From NCBI GenBank assembly GCA_937894165.1, contig CALCSX010000230.1, positions 1-9,417 of the forward strand: 9,417 bases of DNA. Direction: 5' to 3'. Every line of letters starts with the position of its first letter. Positions within the stretch are counted from its first letter, which is position 1. The notes beneath the pieces are model-generated. The model worked only from the letters and a program-made list of their open reading frames with translations. It searched no databases and was not told where the DNA came from. The translations under genes were made by a program, and so were the position numbers. Source of the DNA: an uncultured Saprospiraceae bacterium (GTDB lineage: Bacteria > Bacteroidota > Bacteroidia > Chitinophagales > Saprospiraceae). Shown here piece after piece: positions 1 to 6,558 of this stretch.

Positions 1-950
1 CCCTTAAAAACTATTGACACATTATCAAAATCTTCCGGATCTCTGGTTATTGGATTATTTACTATTCTTTTTAAATATTCGCCTTGAAATGCCCAACCCT
101 GATATTTAAAAATGACATCAGCCATTAAGTTGGATAGATCCCTTGTGTCGAAGAGCTCTCCCCCTAATTGCCCACCTGTTCTCTGAATATCATCATTTAA
201 ATTGTAGCCTAAGCCAACCATAAGTTTTGGACTATCTTCCATCAATAAGTCGCCCTCAAAATAAGCTCCATTAGCTGTAAAGTTTCCTAGAGGATACAAC
301 TCTCCTCTCAAAGTATAAGAAAGTCCTCCATTGGAAGTAGAAATCCAATTCCTGCCCTCCCCTGAGGTGATAGCCCCCCTCATTACAAGAAGTCTGGAGT
401 CTTTAAATACATTATAAAATGCCTGAAAACCGAAATCACGATCTATATTATATATTGCATTAACTATCGATCTATCCACCAATTGTAAATCTCCGGACGA
501 ATTGACCCGCTGCCGATTCCCCGGAAGCTTCGTCTGCCCAAAACCAAATGTCCAACGATTATTCGCCCTGTAAAAAATCATCGCATCCCTGATTATATTG
601 GGAAAGCCACCCGGTTGAAATCCTTGTATATCCCCCCCGGTAAATGAAAGTTGGATCACATAAGTCAGTCGAGGATCGTAAAAAAAACCATCAAATCTCA
701 ACCTTAAACGTCTTACTCTAGCCTCAACTTCATCAACCTCCAAACCCCTTTGAGCTAAAGTGCTGACACCTATTCGATTTTGAATTCTAAATCTAATATT
801 TAACTTATACAAGCTGTCAGGAGCGATAATACCAACTCCATCACCAAATGAAAAGTATGGAATTTCGGTTTGATTACCTATATCCTGAGCTGTTAGAGAG
901 AATTTAAATAGTATAGAAATCGCAAAAAGTGTTAATAATCTTAGAATCAT
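1..950 (-). CDS. Phosphate-selective porin O/P family outer-membrane protein, partial (3' end off the left edge)
   Basis: An open frame of 316 codons runs from an ATG at 950 to the left edge with no stop, so the C-terminus is missing. Residues 1-21 are a signal peptide (short basic start, hydrophobic core, cleavage expected at SLTA|QD), placing the product in the outer membrane. Residues 80-88 (RRLRLRFDG) and the segment around 136-161 (GFGQTKLP, then VDRS) resemble the conserved blocks of the OprO/OprP porin family (Pfam Porin_O_P). The rest alternates polar and hydrophobic residues with many aromatics, as in a large beta-barrel. Family members are usually near 400 residues, so roughly three quarters is visible. 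By family it would be a channel for phosphate or other anions; substrate cannot be read from sequence, and in Bacteroidota the name is often only a family label. It diverges from the threonine aldolase gene across 187 bases. No Shine-Dalgarno sequence precedes the ATG, which is common in this phylum. Confidence 0.85.
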   Translation of the reverse strand, partial: MILRLLTLFAISILFKFSLTAQDIGNQTEIPYFSFGDGVGIIAPDSLYKLNIRFRIQNRIGVSTLAQRGLEVDEVEARVRRLRLRFDGFFYDPRLTYVIQLSFTGGDIQGFQPGGFPNIIRDAMIFYRANNRWTFGFGQTKLPGNRQRVNSSGDLQLVDRSIVNAIYNIDRDFGFQAFYNVFKDSRLLVMRGAITSGEGRNWISTSNGGLSYTLRGELYPLGNFTANGAYFEGDLLMEDSPKLMVGLGYNLNDDIQRTGGQLGGELFDTRDLSNLMADVIFKYQGWAFQGEYLKRIVNNPITRDPEDFDNVSIVFK

Positions 951-1137
951 AGATAATAGTTTTATGCAATATATATAATCGTTCTTAAATTTACCACGAC
1001 AAATATTTAACTTTTTTTTATATTGATTTCAATTCTCTGAATTTTTTAATGCTATTTTACGATTGAAATGCAATGAAATTTTCAACATGTACTACCTTTA
1101 TTAGCTTAACAGTGACTTCTCAGTTTTAAAAAATATT

Positions 1138-2157
1138 ATGAAAGAAATTAATTTAATTTCAGATACAATTACCATTCCTTGTAAGAAAATGCTGGAATTT
1201 ATGTTCCAGGCTAAAGTGGGTGATGATGTCTTCGGCACAGATCCAACGGTGAATAAATTGGAAGAAAAGGTGGCTAAAATGTTTGCTAAGGAAGCAGCCC
1301 TTTTTTGTCCTTCCGGGACTATGACCAATCAAATAGCTTTAAAGATACTTACCCAAGCCTTGGATGAAATCATTTGTAATTCTCTATCGCATGTGGTGAA
1401 GTATGAATCTGCGGGCTATGCCTTACTTTCCGGTCTTTCTACCCAATTAATTTATCAAAAAGACGGAAAAATCACTGTCGAGCAAATAAGAGAGAGTATT
1501 AAACCGGTACATGATTGGCTATCTCGTTCAAAATTAGTTGTTTTAGAAAACACTTGCAATGCGGGAGGGGGTACTATTTATACTTTAGCTGAAGTTGAAA
1601 AAATAAGTGCATTCTGTAAGGAAAAAAAACTAAAATTACACTTAGACGGAGCTCGTCTTTTCAATGCCATAGTAGAAACGGGTGAGAAAACAGAGGATTG
1701 GGGTTCGCATTTTGATACTATAAGTATATGTCTGAGCAAAGGGCTAGGAGCGCCGGTCGGTAGTTTACTCATTGGATCAGAAGAAGATATAAAACTGGCG
1801 CGCAGGTTTCGTAAAGTGATGGGCGGAGGGATGCGTCAGGCTGGATATCTCGCTGCGGCAGGGCTTTTTGCCTTGGAGAACAATATCGCAAGATTGAAGG
1901 ATGATCATAATAATGCTAAATTGTTAGCAAAATCCTTAGAAAATGCTCCTTCTACTGACTCTGTCACAGCTCCGCAGACAAATATTTTGCTATTTGATAT
2001 CAAAAAGGAAATCGACATAGTAGAATATTTGGAAAAGTTAAAAGCGAATGGAATCCTTGGAACTGCTTTTGGGCCCAAGACGGTGCGATTGGTGACACAT
2101 AAGGATGTTTCGGAGGACGACATCGATTCGGTTTGTGAGATTTTGAAGGGATTGTAG
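1138..2157 (+). CDS. ltaE: Low-specificity L-threonine aldolase
   Basis: This complete 339-residue protein belongs to the PLP-dependent beta-eliminating lyase / threonine aldolase family (fold type I), which cleaves L-threonine or L-allo-threonine to glycine and acetaldehyde in the cytoplasm. Family landmarks are in order: SDT (8-10) near the start, VGDDVFGTDPTVN (27-39), the SGT phosphate-binding turn (59-61), His85 expected to stack on the cofactor ring, HLDGAR (168-173) with the cofactor-binding Asp170 and substrate-binding Arg173, the Schiff-base lysine Lys201 in CLSKGLGAPVGSLL, GGGMRQAG (229-236), and VRLVTH near the C-terminus. Length matches the E. coli enzyme (333 residues). Where E. 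coli has His126 in ENTHN, this protein has Cys140 (ENTCN); that position varies in the family. The ATG start puts SDT at the usual distance from the N-terminus. The gene is transcribed alone, diverging from the porin and converging on lepA. Confidence 0.95.
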   Translation: MKEINLISDTITIPCKKMLEFMFQAKVGDDVFGTDPTVNKLEEKVAKMFAKEAALFCPSGTMTNQIALKILTQALDEIICNSLSHVVKYESAGYALLSGLSTQLIYQKDGKITVEQIRESIKPVHDWLSRSKLVVLENTCNAGGGTIYTLAEVEKISAFCKEKKLKLHLDGARLFNAIVETGEKTEDWGSHFDTISICLSKGLGAPVGSLLIGSEEDIKLARRFRKVMGGGMRQAGYLAAAGLFALENNIARLKDDHNNAKLLAKSLENAPSTDSVTAPQTNILLFDIKKEIDIVEYLEKLKANGILGTAFGPKTVRLVTHKDVSEDDIDSVCEILKGL

Positions 2158-2189
2158 TTGGAAGCTGCTCTCCTCGCTGTAGCCTATTT

Positions 2190-2469
2190 TTGTCTGAACC
2201 ATGATTCACTTGATTTCAGGATTACAGGATTTGGATTATAATTTTTAAAGCTTATGAACTTTAAATCACCGGCTTTGCTTTTAAAAACACATACCCAATT
2301 GTCTGAATCGCGGATTACAGGCGGATTTAGCTGATTCCACGGATTAGATCTAAATTCTCCAAACTATTTACTAGAATTAATGCTTGCTCCTAGTTGCTAG
2401 CTTCATAGAATATACAGCCGAACAGTAATTTTCTAAAAAATCTGTGCAAAATCTGTGTAATCTGTGAGC
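2190..2469. repeat. Dispersed GGATTACA / ATCTGTG intergenic repeats in both orientations
   Basis: Two related direct copies lie at about 2190-2239 and 2299-2348. Each begins TTGTCTGAA and continues through GGATTACAGG to GGATTT or GGATT. A third set at 2437-2469 reads AAAATCTGTG, AAAATCTGTG, TAATCTGTGAGC. Its reverse complement (CAGATTACACAGATTT, from 2449-2464) matches the core of the second copy at 2311-2328 with a 2-base gap and two substitutions, so the motif occurs as an imperfect inverted pair about 120 bases apart. Between them, 2383-2405 has a GCTTGCTCCTAGTTGCTAGC word that recurs loosely at 5750-5775. From memory, similar words are scattered through intergenic DNA of many Bacteroidota; no function is known to me. 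Confidence 0.65.
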
Positions 2470-2480
2470 TATAAAACAAA

Positions 2481-2638
2481 TGCCGCAGGCATCAACCGAA
2501 CCGCTCCCCACGCCGCTCAACAGCACGAAGTGCAACAAAACGGTCGATAGACCTCAAAACAGCGAAGCGATAAAACTGTCGTTAGACCTTAAAACAGCCG
2601 ATAGGCGCCAGAACTCAGAACTCAGAACGCCGAAGGCG
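2481..2638. repeat. Tandem array of micro-hairpins separated by AAAAC words (array A)
   Basis: Perfect small inverted repeats follow one another closely: TGCC-GCA-GGCA (2481-2491), GCAC-GAA-GTGC (2523-2533), GGTC-GATA-GACC (2542-2553), GC-GAA-GC (2562-2568), GTC-GTTA-GAC (2578-2587), GCC-GATA-GGC (2597-2606) and CGCC-GAA-GGCG (2628-2638). Several are separated by AAAAC. Read on the minus strand, the array becomes GTTTT words followed by hairpins, for example GTTTTATCGCTTCGC at 2562-2576. A 7-base period (GAACTCA) occurs at 2611-2627. The array ends four bases before the lepA stop codon, in the 3' region of both converging genes. Confidence 0.7.
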
Positions 2639-2642
2639 AGCT

Positions 2643-4436
2643 TTAATCATTCAACTTCAATACCTCCAAAAACGCCTTCTGAGGAACCTCCACAGACCCG
2701 ATCTGCCTCATCTTTTTCTTTCCCTCTTTCTGCTTCTCCAACAACTTACGCTTTCTCGAAATATCACCACCGTAACACTTCGCCGTCACATCCTTCCGCA
2801 TCGCAGAAATAGTCTCCCGCGCTATTATCTTCGCTCCTATCGCCGCCTGAATAGCTATAACAAACTGCTGTCTAGGTAGTAAATCCTTCAATTTAGAACA
2901 GATCTTCCGCCCAAACACCTCCGCCTTAGTCCTATGTACCAAGGCACTCAATGCATCCACCGGCTCTCCATTCAACTTGATATCCAACAAAATGATATCC
3001 GAAGGCCTGTAATCTATAGGCGAATAATCAAAAGAAGCATAACCTCGCGAAATTGACTTTAACTTGTCGTAAAAATCGAAAACGATCTCCGCCAATGGCA
3101 TCTCAAAAGTCAATTCCACACGCTCCGTCGTCAAATAAGTTTGCTTGGTCAAAATGCCCCGCTTGTCCATACAAAGTGACATGATCGCCCCGATATATTC
3201 CGGTTTAGTGATCATCTGCGCCCTGATATACGGCTCAAAAATCGTATCTGTAGAACTTGGATCCGGAAGCTCCGTCGGCGTATTGATTATATATTTTGTA
3301 CCATTAGTTTTGATGGCATAGTAGGACACGTTCGGTACCGTTGTGATTACATCCTGATCATATTCTCTCGAAAGTCGCTCCTGAACAATCTCCAAATGTA
3401 ACATCCCCAAAAATCCGCATCGAAATCCAAAGCCCAATGCCACGGAAGATTCCGGTTCAAACACCAGCGATGCATCATTCAACTGCAATTTCTCCAAACT
3501 ATCCCTCAAATCTTCAAAATCATCATTGTCGATAGGATAAATACCGGCAAAAACCATCGGTTTTACCTCTTCGAAACCTTTTATTGCCTCAGTAGCCGAA
3601 TTTTCCATAGAAATCACCGTATCTCCTACCTTTATTTCCTTCGATTCCTTGATACCGGTGATAATATAACCCACATCTCCCGCCTTCAATATCCTTTTGG
3701 GTACCATATCCATTTGCAAAACACCGATTTCATCTACTTCATACTCCTTCTTCGTATGGAAGAATTTCACTTTTTGCCCCTTCGTAATTGTTCCGTTTAC
3801 GATCTTGATATAAGCAATAATGCCTCGGAATTTATTAAAAACAGAGTCAAAAATCAAAGCCTGCAGAGGCGCTTCCTCGTTACCCTTTGGCGATGGAATT
3901 CTCTTCACGATTGCCTCCATTATTTCCGGTACGCCCTGCCCCGTCTTGCCACTCGCATGGAGAATATCATCCAAATCGCAGCCGATCAAGTCAATAATCT
4001 GCTCCGAAACCTCATCGATCATCGCATTATCCATGTCGATTTTGTTCAGGATCGGAATGATCTCCAAATCATGTTCAATAGCCAAATACAAATTCGAAAT
4101 CGTCTGAGCCTGAATACCTTGCGTTGCATCCACGAGCAATAAAGCTCCTTCACAAGCCGCAATACTTCTCGACACTTCATATGAAAAATCCACGTGCCCC
4201 GGCGTATCAATTAGATTGAAATTATACTCCTGACCATCGGGACTCTTATACAACAATTGAATCGCGTGACTCTTTATCGTAATCCCCCGCTCCCGCTCCA
4301 GATCCATATCGTCCAAAGCCTGATGCTGCATGTTCCGCTCCGAAATTGTCTTCGTAAACTCCAGCAACCTGTCCGATAAGGTACTCTTCCCATGATCAAT
4401 ATGTGCTATCACACAAAAATTCCTAATATTCTTCAT
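2643..4436 (-). CDS. lepA: Elongation factor 4 (LepA), ribosome-associated GTPase
   Basis: This is a complete 597-residue LepA/EF4, the usual length. It binds the ribosome, with a back-translocation or initiation/biogenesis role proposed. Starting at the ATG at 4436 the protein begins MKNIRNFCVIAHIDHGKST, a typical family N-terminus with the GTP-binding P-loop (G1) at residues 12-19. RGITIKS (50-56) is the switch I / G2 region, DTPGH (77-81) is G3 and NKID (131-134) is G4. The EF-G-like domains follow, and the LepA-specific basic C-terminal domain (YGGDISRKRKLLEKQKEGKKKMRQ region) closes the protein. The frame extends 38 codons further upstream to 4550, but that extension is Lys/Arg-rich, matches no LepA feature and lies across the promoter, so 4436 is preferred. 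It diverges from the AraC-type gene and converges on the aldolase gene. Confidence 0.97.
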   Translation of the reverse strand: MKNIRNFCVIAHIDHGKSTLSDRLLEFTKTISERNMQHQALDDMDLERERGITIKSHAIQLLYKSPDGQEYNFNLIDTPGHVDFSYEVSRSIAACEGALLLVDATQGIQAQTISNLYLAIEHDLEIIPILNKIDMDNAMIDEVSEQIIDLIGCDLDDILHASGKTGQGVPEIMEAIVKRIPSPKGNEEAPLQALIFDSVFNKFRGIIAYIKIVNGTITKGQKVKFFHTKKEYEVDEIGVLQMDMVPKRILKAGDVGYIITGIKESKEIKVGDTVISMENSATEAIKGFEEVKPMVFAGIYPIDNDDFEDLRDSLEKLQLNDASLVFEPESSVALGFGFRCGFLGMLHLEIVQERLSREYDQDVITTVPNVSYYAIKTNGTKYIINTPTELPDPSSTDTIFEPYIRAQMITKPEYIGAIMSLCMDKRGILTKQTYLTTERVELTFEMPLAEIVFDFYDKLKSISRGYASFDYSPIDYRPSDIILLDIKLNGEPVDALSALVHRTKAEVFGRKICSKLKDLLPRQQFVIAIQAAIGAKIIARETISAMRKDVTAKCYGGDISRKRKLLEKQKEGKKKMRQIGSVEVPQKAFLEVLKLND

Positions 4437-4440
4437 GCCG

Positions 4441-4471
4441 CAAATATACTTTGAATATTTATTTTTCTCAA
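4441..4471 (-). promoter_or_regulatory. Bacteroidota-type promoter of lepA, with a near-leaderless start
   Basis: On the minus strand, TATATTTG (4448 down to 4441) matches the Bacteroidota -7 consensus TAnnTTTG exactly, and a TTG -33 element lies at 4471-4469 with a 20-base spacer, within the usual range. Transcription would begin within a few bases of the ATG at 4436, giving almost no 5' leader. This also argues against the longer reading of lepA from 4550. Confidence 0.65.
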
Positions 4472-4572
4472 TTCTATTTTTACTCTTTCGCCTAAGCCTC
4501 CTACTCAAACTACAAAAAATCATTACTTGTTGTTTTTTTCGATCTTGCAAGCCTATTAATTATGATTTTTAT

Positions 4573-4731
4573 GGGCGTGCCCCGTCATCAGTCAAAAAAT
4601 TTTTACAAGAAAGGAATTCCTTAGGGGACTGATTTCGGGTCGCTCCCTTCCGGGATTCACTTCGTTCCTGTCCTGACTTAATCGTCAGGACCTCCCTTCG
4701 GTCGCCCTACAGGCAGCTCACGCGGGGGCTC
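4573..4731. repeat. GC-rich, hairpin-dense extragenic element (possible dispersed repeat or structured RNA)
   Basis: A sharply bounded GC-rich block interrupts AT-rich DNA. It opens with GGGCGTGCCCC (4573-4583) and closes near CTCACGCGGGGGCT (4717-4730). Visible pairings are GGGC/GCCC at the left edge; ATCAGTC (4587-4593) with GACTGAT (4627-4633), enclosing the palindromes AAAAATTTTT and AAGGAATTCCTT (4611-4622); TCCC-TTCC-GGGA (4644-4655); and an 8-base-pair stem GTCCTGAC (4670-4677) / GTCAGGAC (4684-4691) with a 6-base loop. The start and end words resemble, from memory, dispersed GGGCGTGCCC...CTCACGC.GGGGCT elements in many Bacteroidota genomes. No open frame explains it. Which strand is transcribed, if either, is unknown. 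Confidence 0.55.
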
Positions 4732-4915
4732 CGACATCCAAAACGATTCAAACTTTAGCCATTCTAATTTTCCTTTTTAAATACTGAGCTTTCGGATCCG
4801 ATTTATTTATAAAAAATCGAAGATTTCAATAGAAAATACTTGCTTAGACTTAGAAAAATTTCTACTTTTATATTTAGGGGAATTTTTCATTTAAAAACTA
4901 TATAATAGGTTCATT

Positions 4916-5476
4916 TTGGTAATATTTGTGAAGTATATGGTGAGCCATCGCTGCAAAATGATGGTAAAATCGGAGCTCAAGAATTTGGGTTTGCACTATG
5001 TAACTGTAGATTTGGGAGTAGTTGATATTTTAGAAGATATCAGTCCCGAACAATTTGCACTCCTGAAAACAAATTTATTAAGATCAGGCTTGGAGCTTTT
5101 AGATGACAAAAAAAGTATTCTTGTCGAAAAAATCAAAAATGTTATCATCGAAATGATCCACTATTCCGACAAAGAGCCACTTCTCAACTATTCTGAATTC
5201 ATCAGTAACAAATTAGGCTACGATTACACCTATCTTGCCAATATATTCTCTGAGGTAAAAGGCATATCTATTCAGCAATATATTATCCTACACAAAGTAG
5301 AACGGATCAAAGAGTTAATCATCTATGAAGAACTCAATCTAACAGAAATTTCCTACCTTCTTCATTATAGCAGCGTTGCCCACCTATCAAATCAGTTTAA
5401 AAAGATAACCGGTCTGACGCCCACCTTTTACAAGAATTTGAAAGATAAGAGAAAAGCTAATTTGGAGGACGTTTAG
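4916..5476 (+). CDS. AraC-type transcriptional regulator with an HMA-like N-terminal region
   Basis: The protein has 186 residues. Residues about 68-178 form an AraC-type DNA-binding domain with two helix-turn-helix units; the second includes LTEISYLLHYSSVAHLSNQFKK (142-163) followed by TGLTPTFYK, the classic AraC signature region. Residues 1-63 contain KYMVSHRCKMMVKSELKNLGL and a beta-alpha-beta pattern that looks like an HMA-type ferredoxin-like fold. In related proteins I recall, the start reads MVCxRC, so a CxxC metal-type site seems reduced here to SxxC (Ser10, Cys13). No sugar-binding AraC arm is present. The start is uncertain. TTG at 4916 is chosen because it keeps the conserved VKYMVS segment and has AGG at 4907-4909 seven bases upstream; the first ATG (4937) would cut into the domain, and a stop lies in frame at 4892. 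Its targets are unknown; the neighbours give no clear clue. Confidence 0.85.
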   Translation: MVIFVKYMVSHRCKMMVKSELKNLGLHYVTVDLGVVDILEDISPEQFALLKTNLLRSGLELLDDKKSILVEKIKNVIIEMIHYSDKEPLLNYSEFISNKLGYDYTYLANIFSEVKGISIQQYIILHKVERIKELIIYEELNLTEISYLLHYSSVAHLSNQFKKITGLTPTFYKNLKDKRKANLEDV

Positions 5477-5690
5477 TTGTTTATCCCTTCGGTGTTTATT
5501 GCTGCGCGGTTTATTTGCTTCGCAGTTTATCTTTTCGCTTCGCGGTTTATCGTTTCAGTGTTTAGCACTTTATTGTTTATCGCTGCGCTTTATTGGAACA
5601 TTCATCTAAACTCTCTAAACTCTCTAAACCTTTAACAGTTTATCGTTTCACTGTTTAGCGCTGGGTGTTTATCGCTTACGCTGTTTATAG
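5477..5690. repeat. Degenerate 15-base tandem array, GTTTAT plus micro-hairpin (array B)
   Basis: The hexamer GTTTAT or GTTTAG starts at 5479, 5494, 5509, 5525, 5545, 5560, 5575, then after a gap at 5638, 5653, 5667 and 5683. Most steps are 14-16 bases, with one of 20. The spaces between hold small GC-rich inverted repeats such as TGC-TTC-GCA (5516-5524), CGC-TTC-GCG (5536-5544) and GC-TGC-GC (5582-5588). A rough consensus is GTTTATCGCTTCGCG. The gap holds three copies of a 9-base TCTAAACTC-type word (5605-5630). The array lies between the converging ends of the AraC-type gene and the beta-barrel gene. It is the same class as the array at 2481-2638 but in the opposite orientation. Confidence 0.75.
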
Positions 5691-5793
5691 AAACAAGAAT
5701 ATAAATCTTCTTGTCCTATTCAAATCCAATTATTCATCTCCAACAGCCATCAGCTATTGGCTAGAAGCTAGCAGCTCAAAATGAGCTTCGCTT
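5691..5793. other. Remainder of the convergent spacer, with a hairpin after the beta-barrel gene
   Basis: No gene is seen here. An inverted repeat AGCTCA-AAA-TGAGCT (5773-5787) lies 6 bases beyond the stop of the minus-strand barrel gene. It could help end or protect that transcript, but there is no T-run after it, so a standard intrinsic terminator is not supported. The words CAGCTATTGGCTAGAAGCTAGCAGC-like at 5749-5774 resemble dispersed intergenic words common in this phylum. Confidence 0.4.
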
Positions 5794-6489
5794 TTATCGC
5801 TGTTTCTTTCCCACCCTAATTTTTAAACCAAGTTCCACCACATTTCTAATGTGATACCCTTTAATGTCATCATCTTCAAAAACATTTTTCAAACCTTTTT
5901 GAAATTGATAATCCAAAATAATTCCAAAGTTATCTGTTATTTTATAGCCTACACCCATGCCGGCTATAAGTCCGTAGTCTATTGAACTATAATTGAATTG
6001 TAGCACATTTCTCTCTATAAGTGTAAATTTATCGTTATTGTCGAAATCCCAAACCCGATTAACTAAAAAGCTAGTATATCCTCCACCGTTGAGAAAAAAT
6101 GAAAGATTTTTTAGGGAAAAATAATATTTTATTGTAAGAGGAATAGCTATATATGTAAAATGATTTTTATTGTTTCGTAATATTGTATCTCCTAATCTTA
6201 AAGGAGGAGTTTCACCAATAATTTCTCTTTCCAAGGAAGTAAAGCGAGCCCCCCGTTGTTCAATTGAAATTCCAGAACTAAGGGAAAAATTGTTGGAAAA
6301 TCCAAATTCATATTTGATACTAAAAGAGTTCGCCTTTAATGGTTCGTATCTTTTCTCTAATATTGTATGTTTTACAATGTTAGATCTCCCATATAATGAA
6401 TTTGATATAATAATTTGATGGCTACTAGCTTGACCAGATAAATATGAGCAGAAAAATATCATTATTATGATTAAAAATGAACGTATCAT
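5794..6489 (-). CDS. Small outer-membrane beta-barrel protein (PorT-like family)
   Basis: The protein has 231 residues. Residues 1-19 are a signal peptide (hydrophobic run LIIIMIFFCSYL, cleavage expected just before Gln20 in SGQASS). The mature part has the features of the Bacteroidota outer-membrane beta-barrel family (Pfam OMP_b-brl_2, PorT-like): YIAIPLTIKYYF at 113-124 corresponds to the family's conserved IPLLLKY-type strand, followed by a GGG turn (135-137), GLIAGMGVGYKI (173-184), and a last strand VVELGLKIRVG. The family is usually 200-250 residues and spans the outer membrane as an 8-10 stranded barrel; function is mostly unknown, though PorT itself serves type IX secretion. Nothing here assigns it to that role. 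A Cys (14) in the signal peptide does not sit in a lipobox. It follows another barrel gene by 69 bases on the same strand, suggesting co-transcription. Confidence 0.8.
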   Translation of the reverse strand: MIRSFLIIIMIFFCSYLSGQASSHQIIISNSLYGRSNIVKHTILEKRYEPLKANSFSIKYEFGFSNNFSLSSGISIEQRGARFTSLEREIIGETPPLRLGDTILRNNKNHFTYIAIPLTIKYYFSLKNLSFFLNGGGYTSFLVNRVWDFDNNDKFTLIERNVLQFNYSSIDYGLIAGMGVGYKITDNFGIILDYQFQKGLKNVFEDDDIKGYHIRNVVELGLKIRVGKKQR

Positions 6490-6558
6490 ATATTATTAAA
6501 TATATACCATAGTGTTAGTGAGGAGATAATAATAAGAATTGTCGATATTTAAAACTTA

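Larger units (their letters stand above)
2158..2642. other. Non-coding convergent spacer filled with degenerate repeats
   Basis: This 485-base stretch lies between the stop of the threonine aldolase gene and the stop of lepA. An open frame of 110 codons exists on the plus strand at 2480-2812, but its translation is low-complexity (Pro/Ser/Thr-rich) and most of it overlaps the lepA 3' end, so I treat it as non-coding. The left part (2190-2469) holds repeats built on GGATTACA and TCTGTG; the right part (2481-2638) holds tandem micro-hairpins. No convincing U-tract terminator was found for either gene. A weak inverted repeat with a bulge (TTTTTAAAGC at 2242 against GCTTTTAAAAA at 2277) is the nearest candidate. 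Confidence 0.7.
4437..4915. other. Non-coding divergent spacer between lepA and the AraC-type gene
   Basis: The 479 bases hold the lepA promoter at the left, a GC-rich hairpin-dense element at about 4573-4731, and an AT-rich tail (4741-4915) leading to the AraC-type gene. I saw no credible gene here. In the tail I could not find a TAnnTTTG element with a correctly spaced TTG for the plus-strand gene; the nearest is TATATTTA at 4869-4876, whose closest upstream TTG is 26 bases away, longer than usual. Confidence 0.7.

Noticed and set aside
1093..1100. TACCTTTA as a possible -7 element for the threonine aldolase gene
   Set aside because: One mismatch, and the nearest TTG is 27 bases upstream, outside the usual spacing.
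2480..2812. Plus-strand open frame of 110 codons overlapping the lepA 3' end
   Set aside because: The translation is low-complexity Pro/Ser/Thr-rich, half is antisense to conserved lepA sequence, and the rest is the micro-hairpin array. No ribosome-binding or promoter signal.
3714..4142. Long open frames on the plus strand inside lepA (142 and 95 codons)
   Set aside because: They are antisense to the conserved LepA coding sequence and have no recognisable domain or start signal.
4437..4550. 38-codon N-terminal extension of LepA
   Set aside because: It crosses the lepA promoter, is unlike any LepA N-terminus, and the ATG at 4436 gives the standard MKNIRNFCVIAHIDHGKST start.
5477..5690. CRISPR array, considered because of regular short repeats
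   Set aside because: The repeats are 6-15 bases and degenerate, the spacing is far too short, and no cas genes are present.
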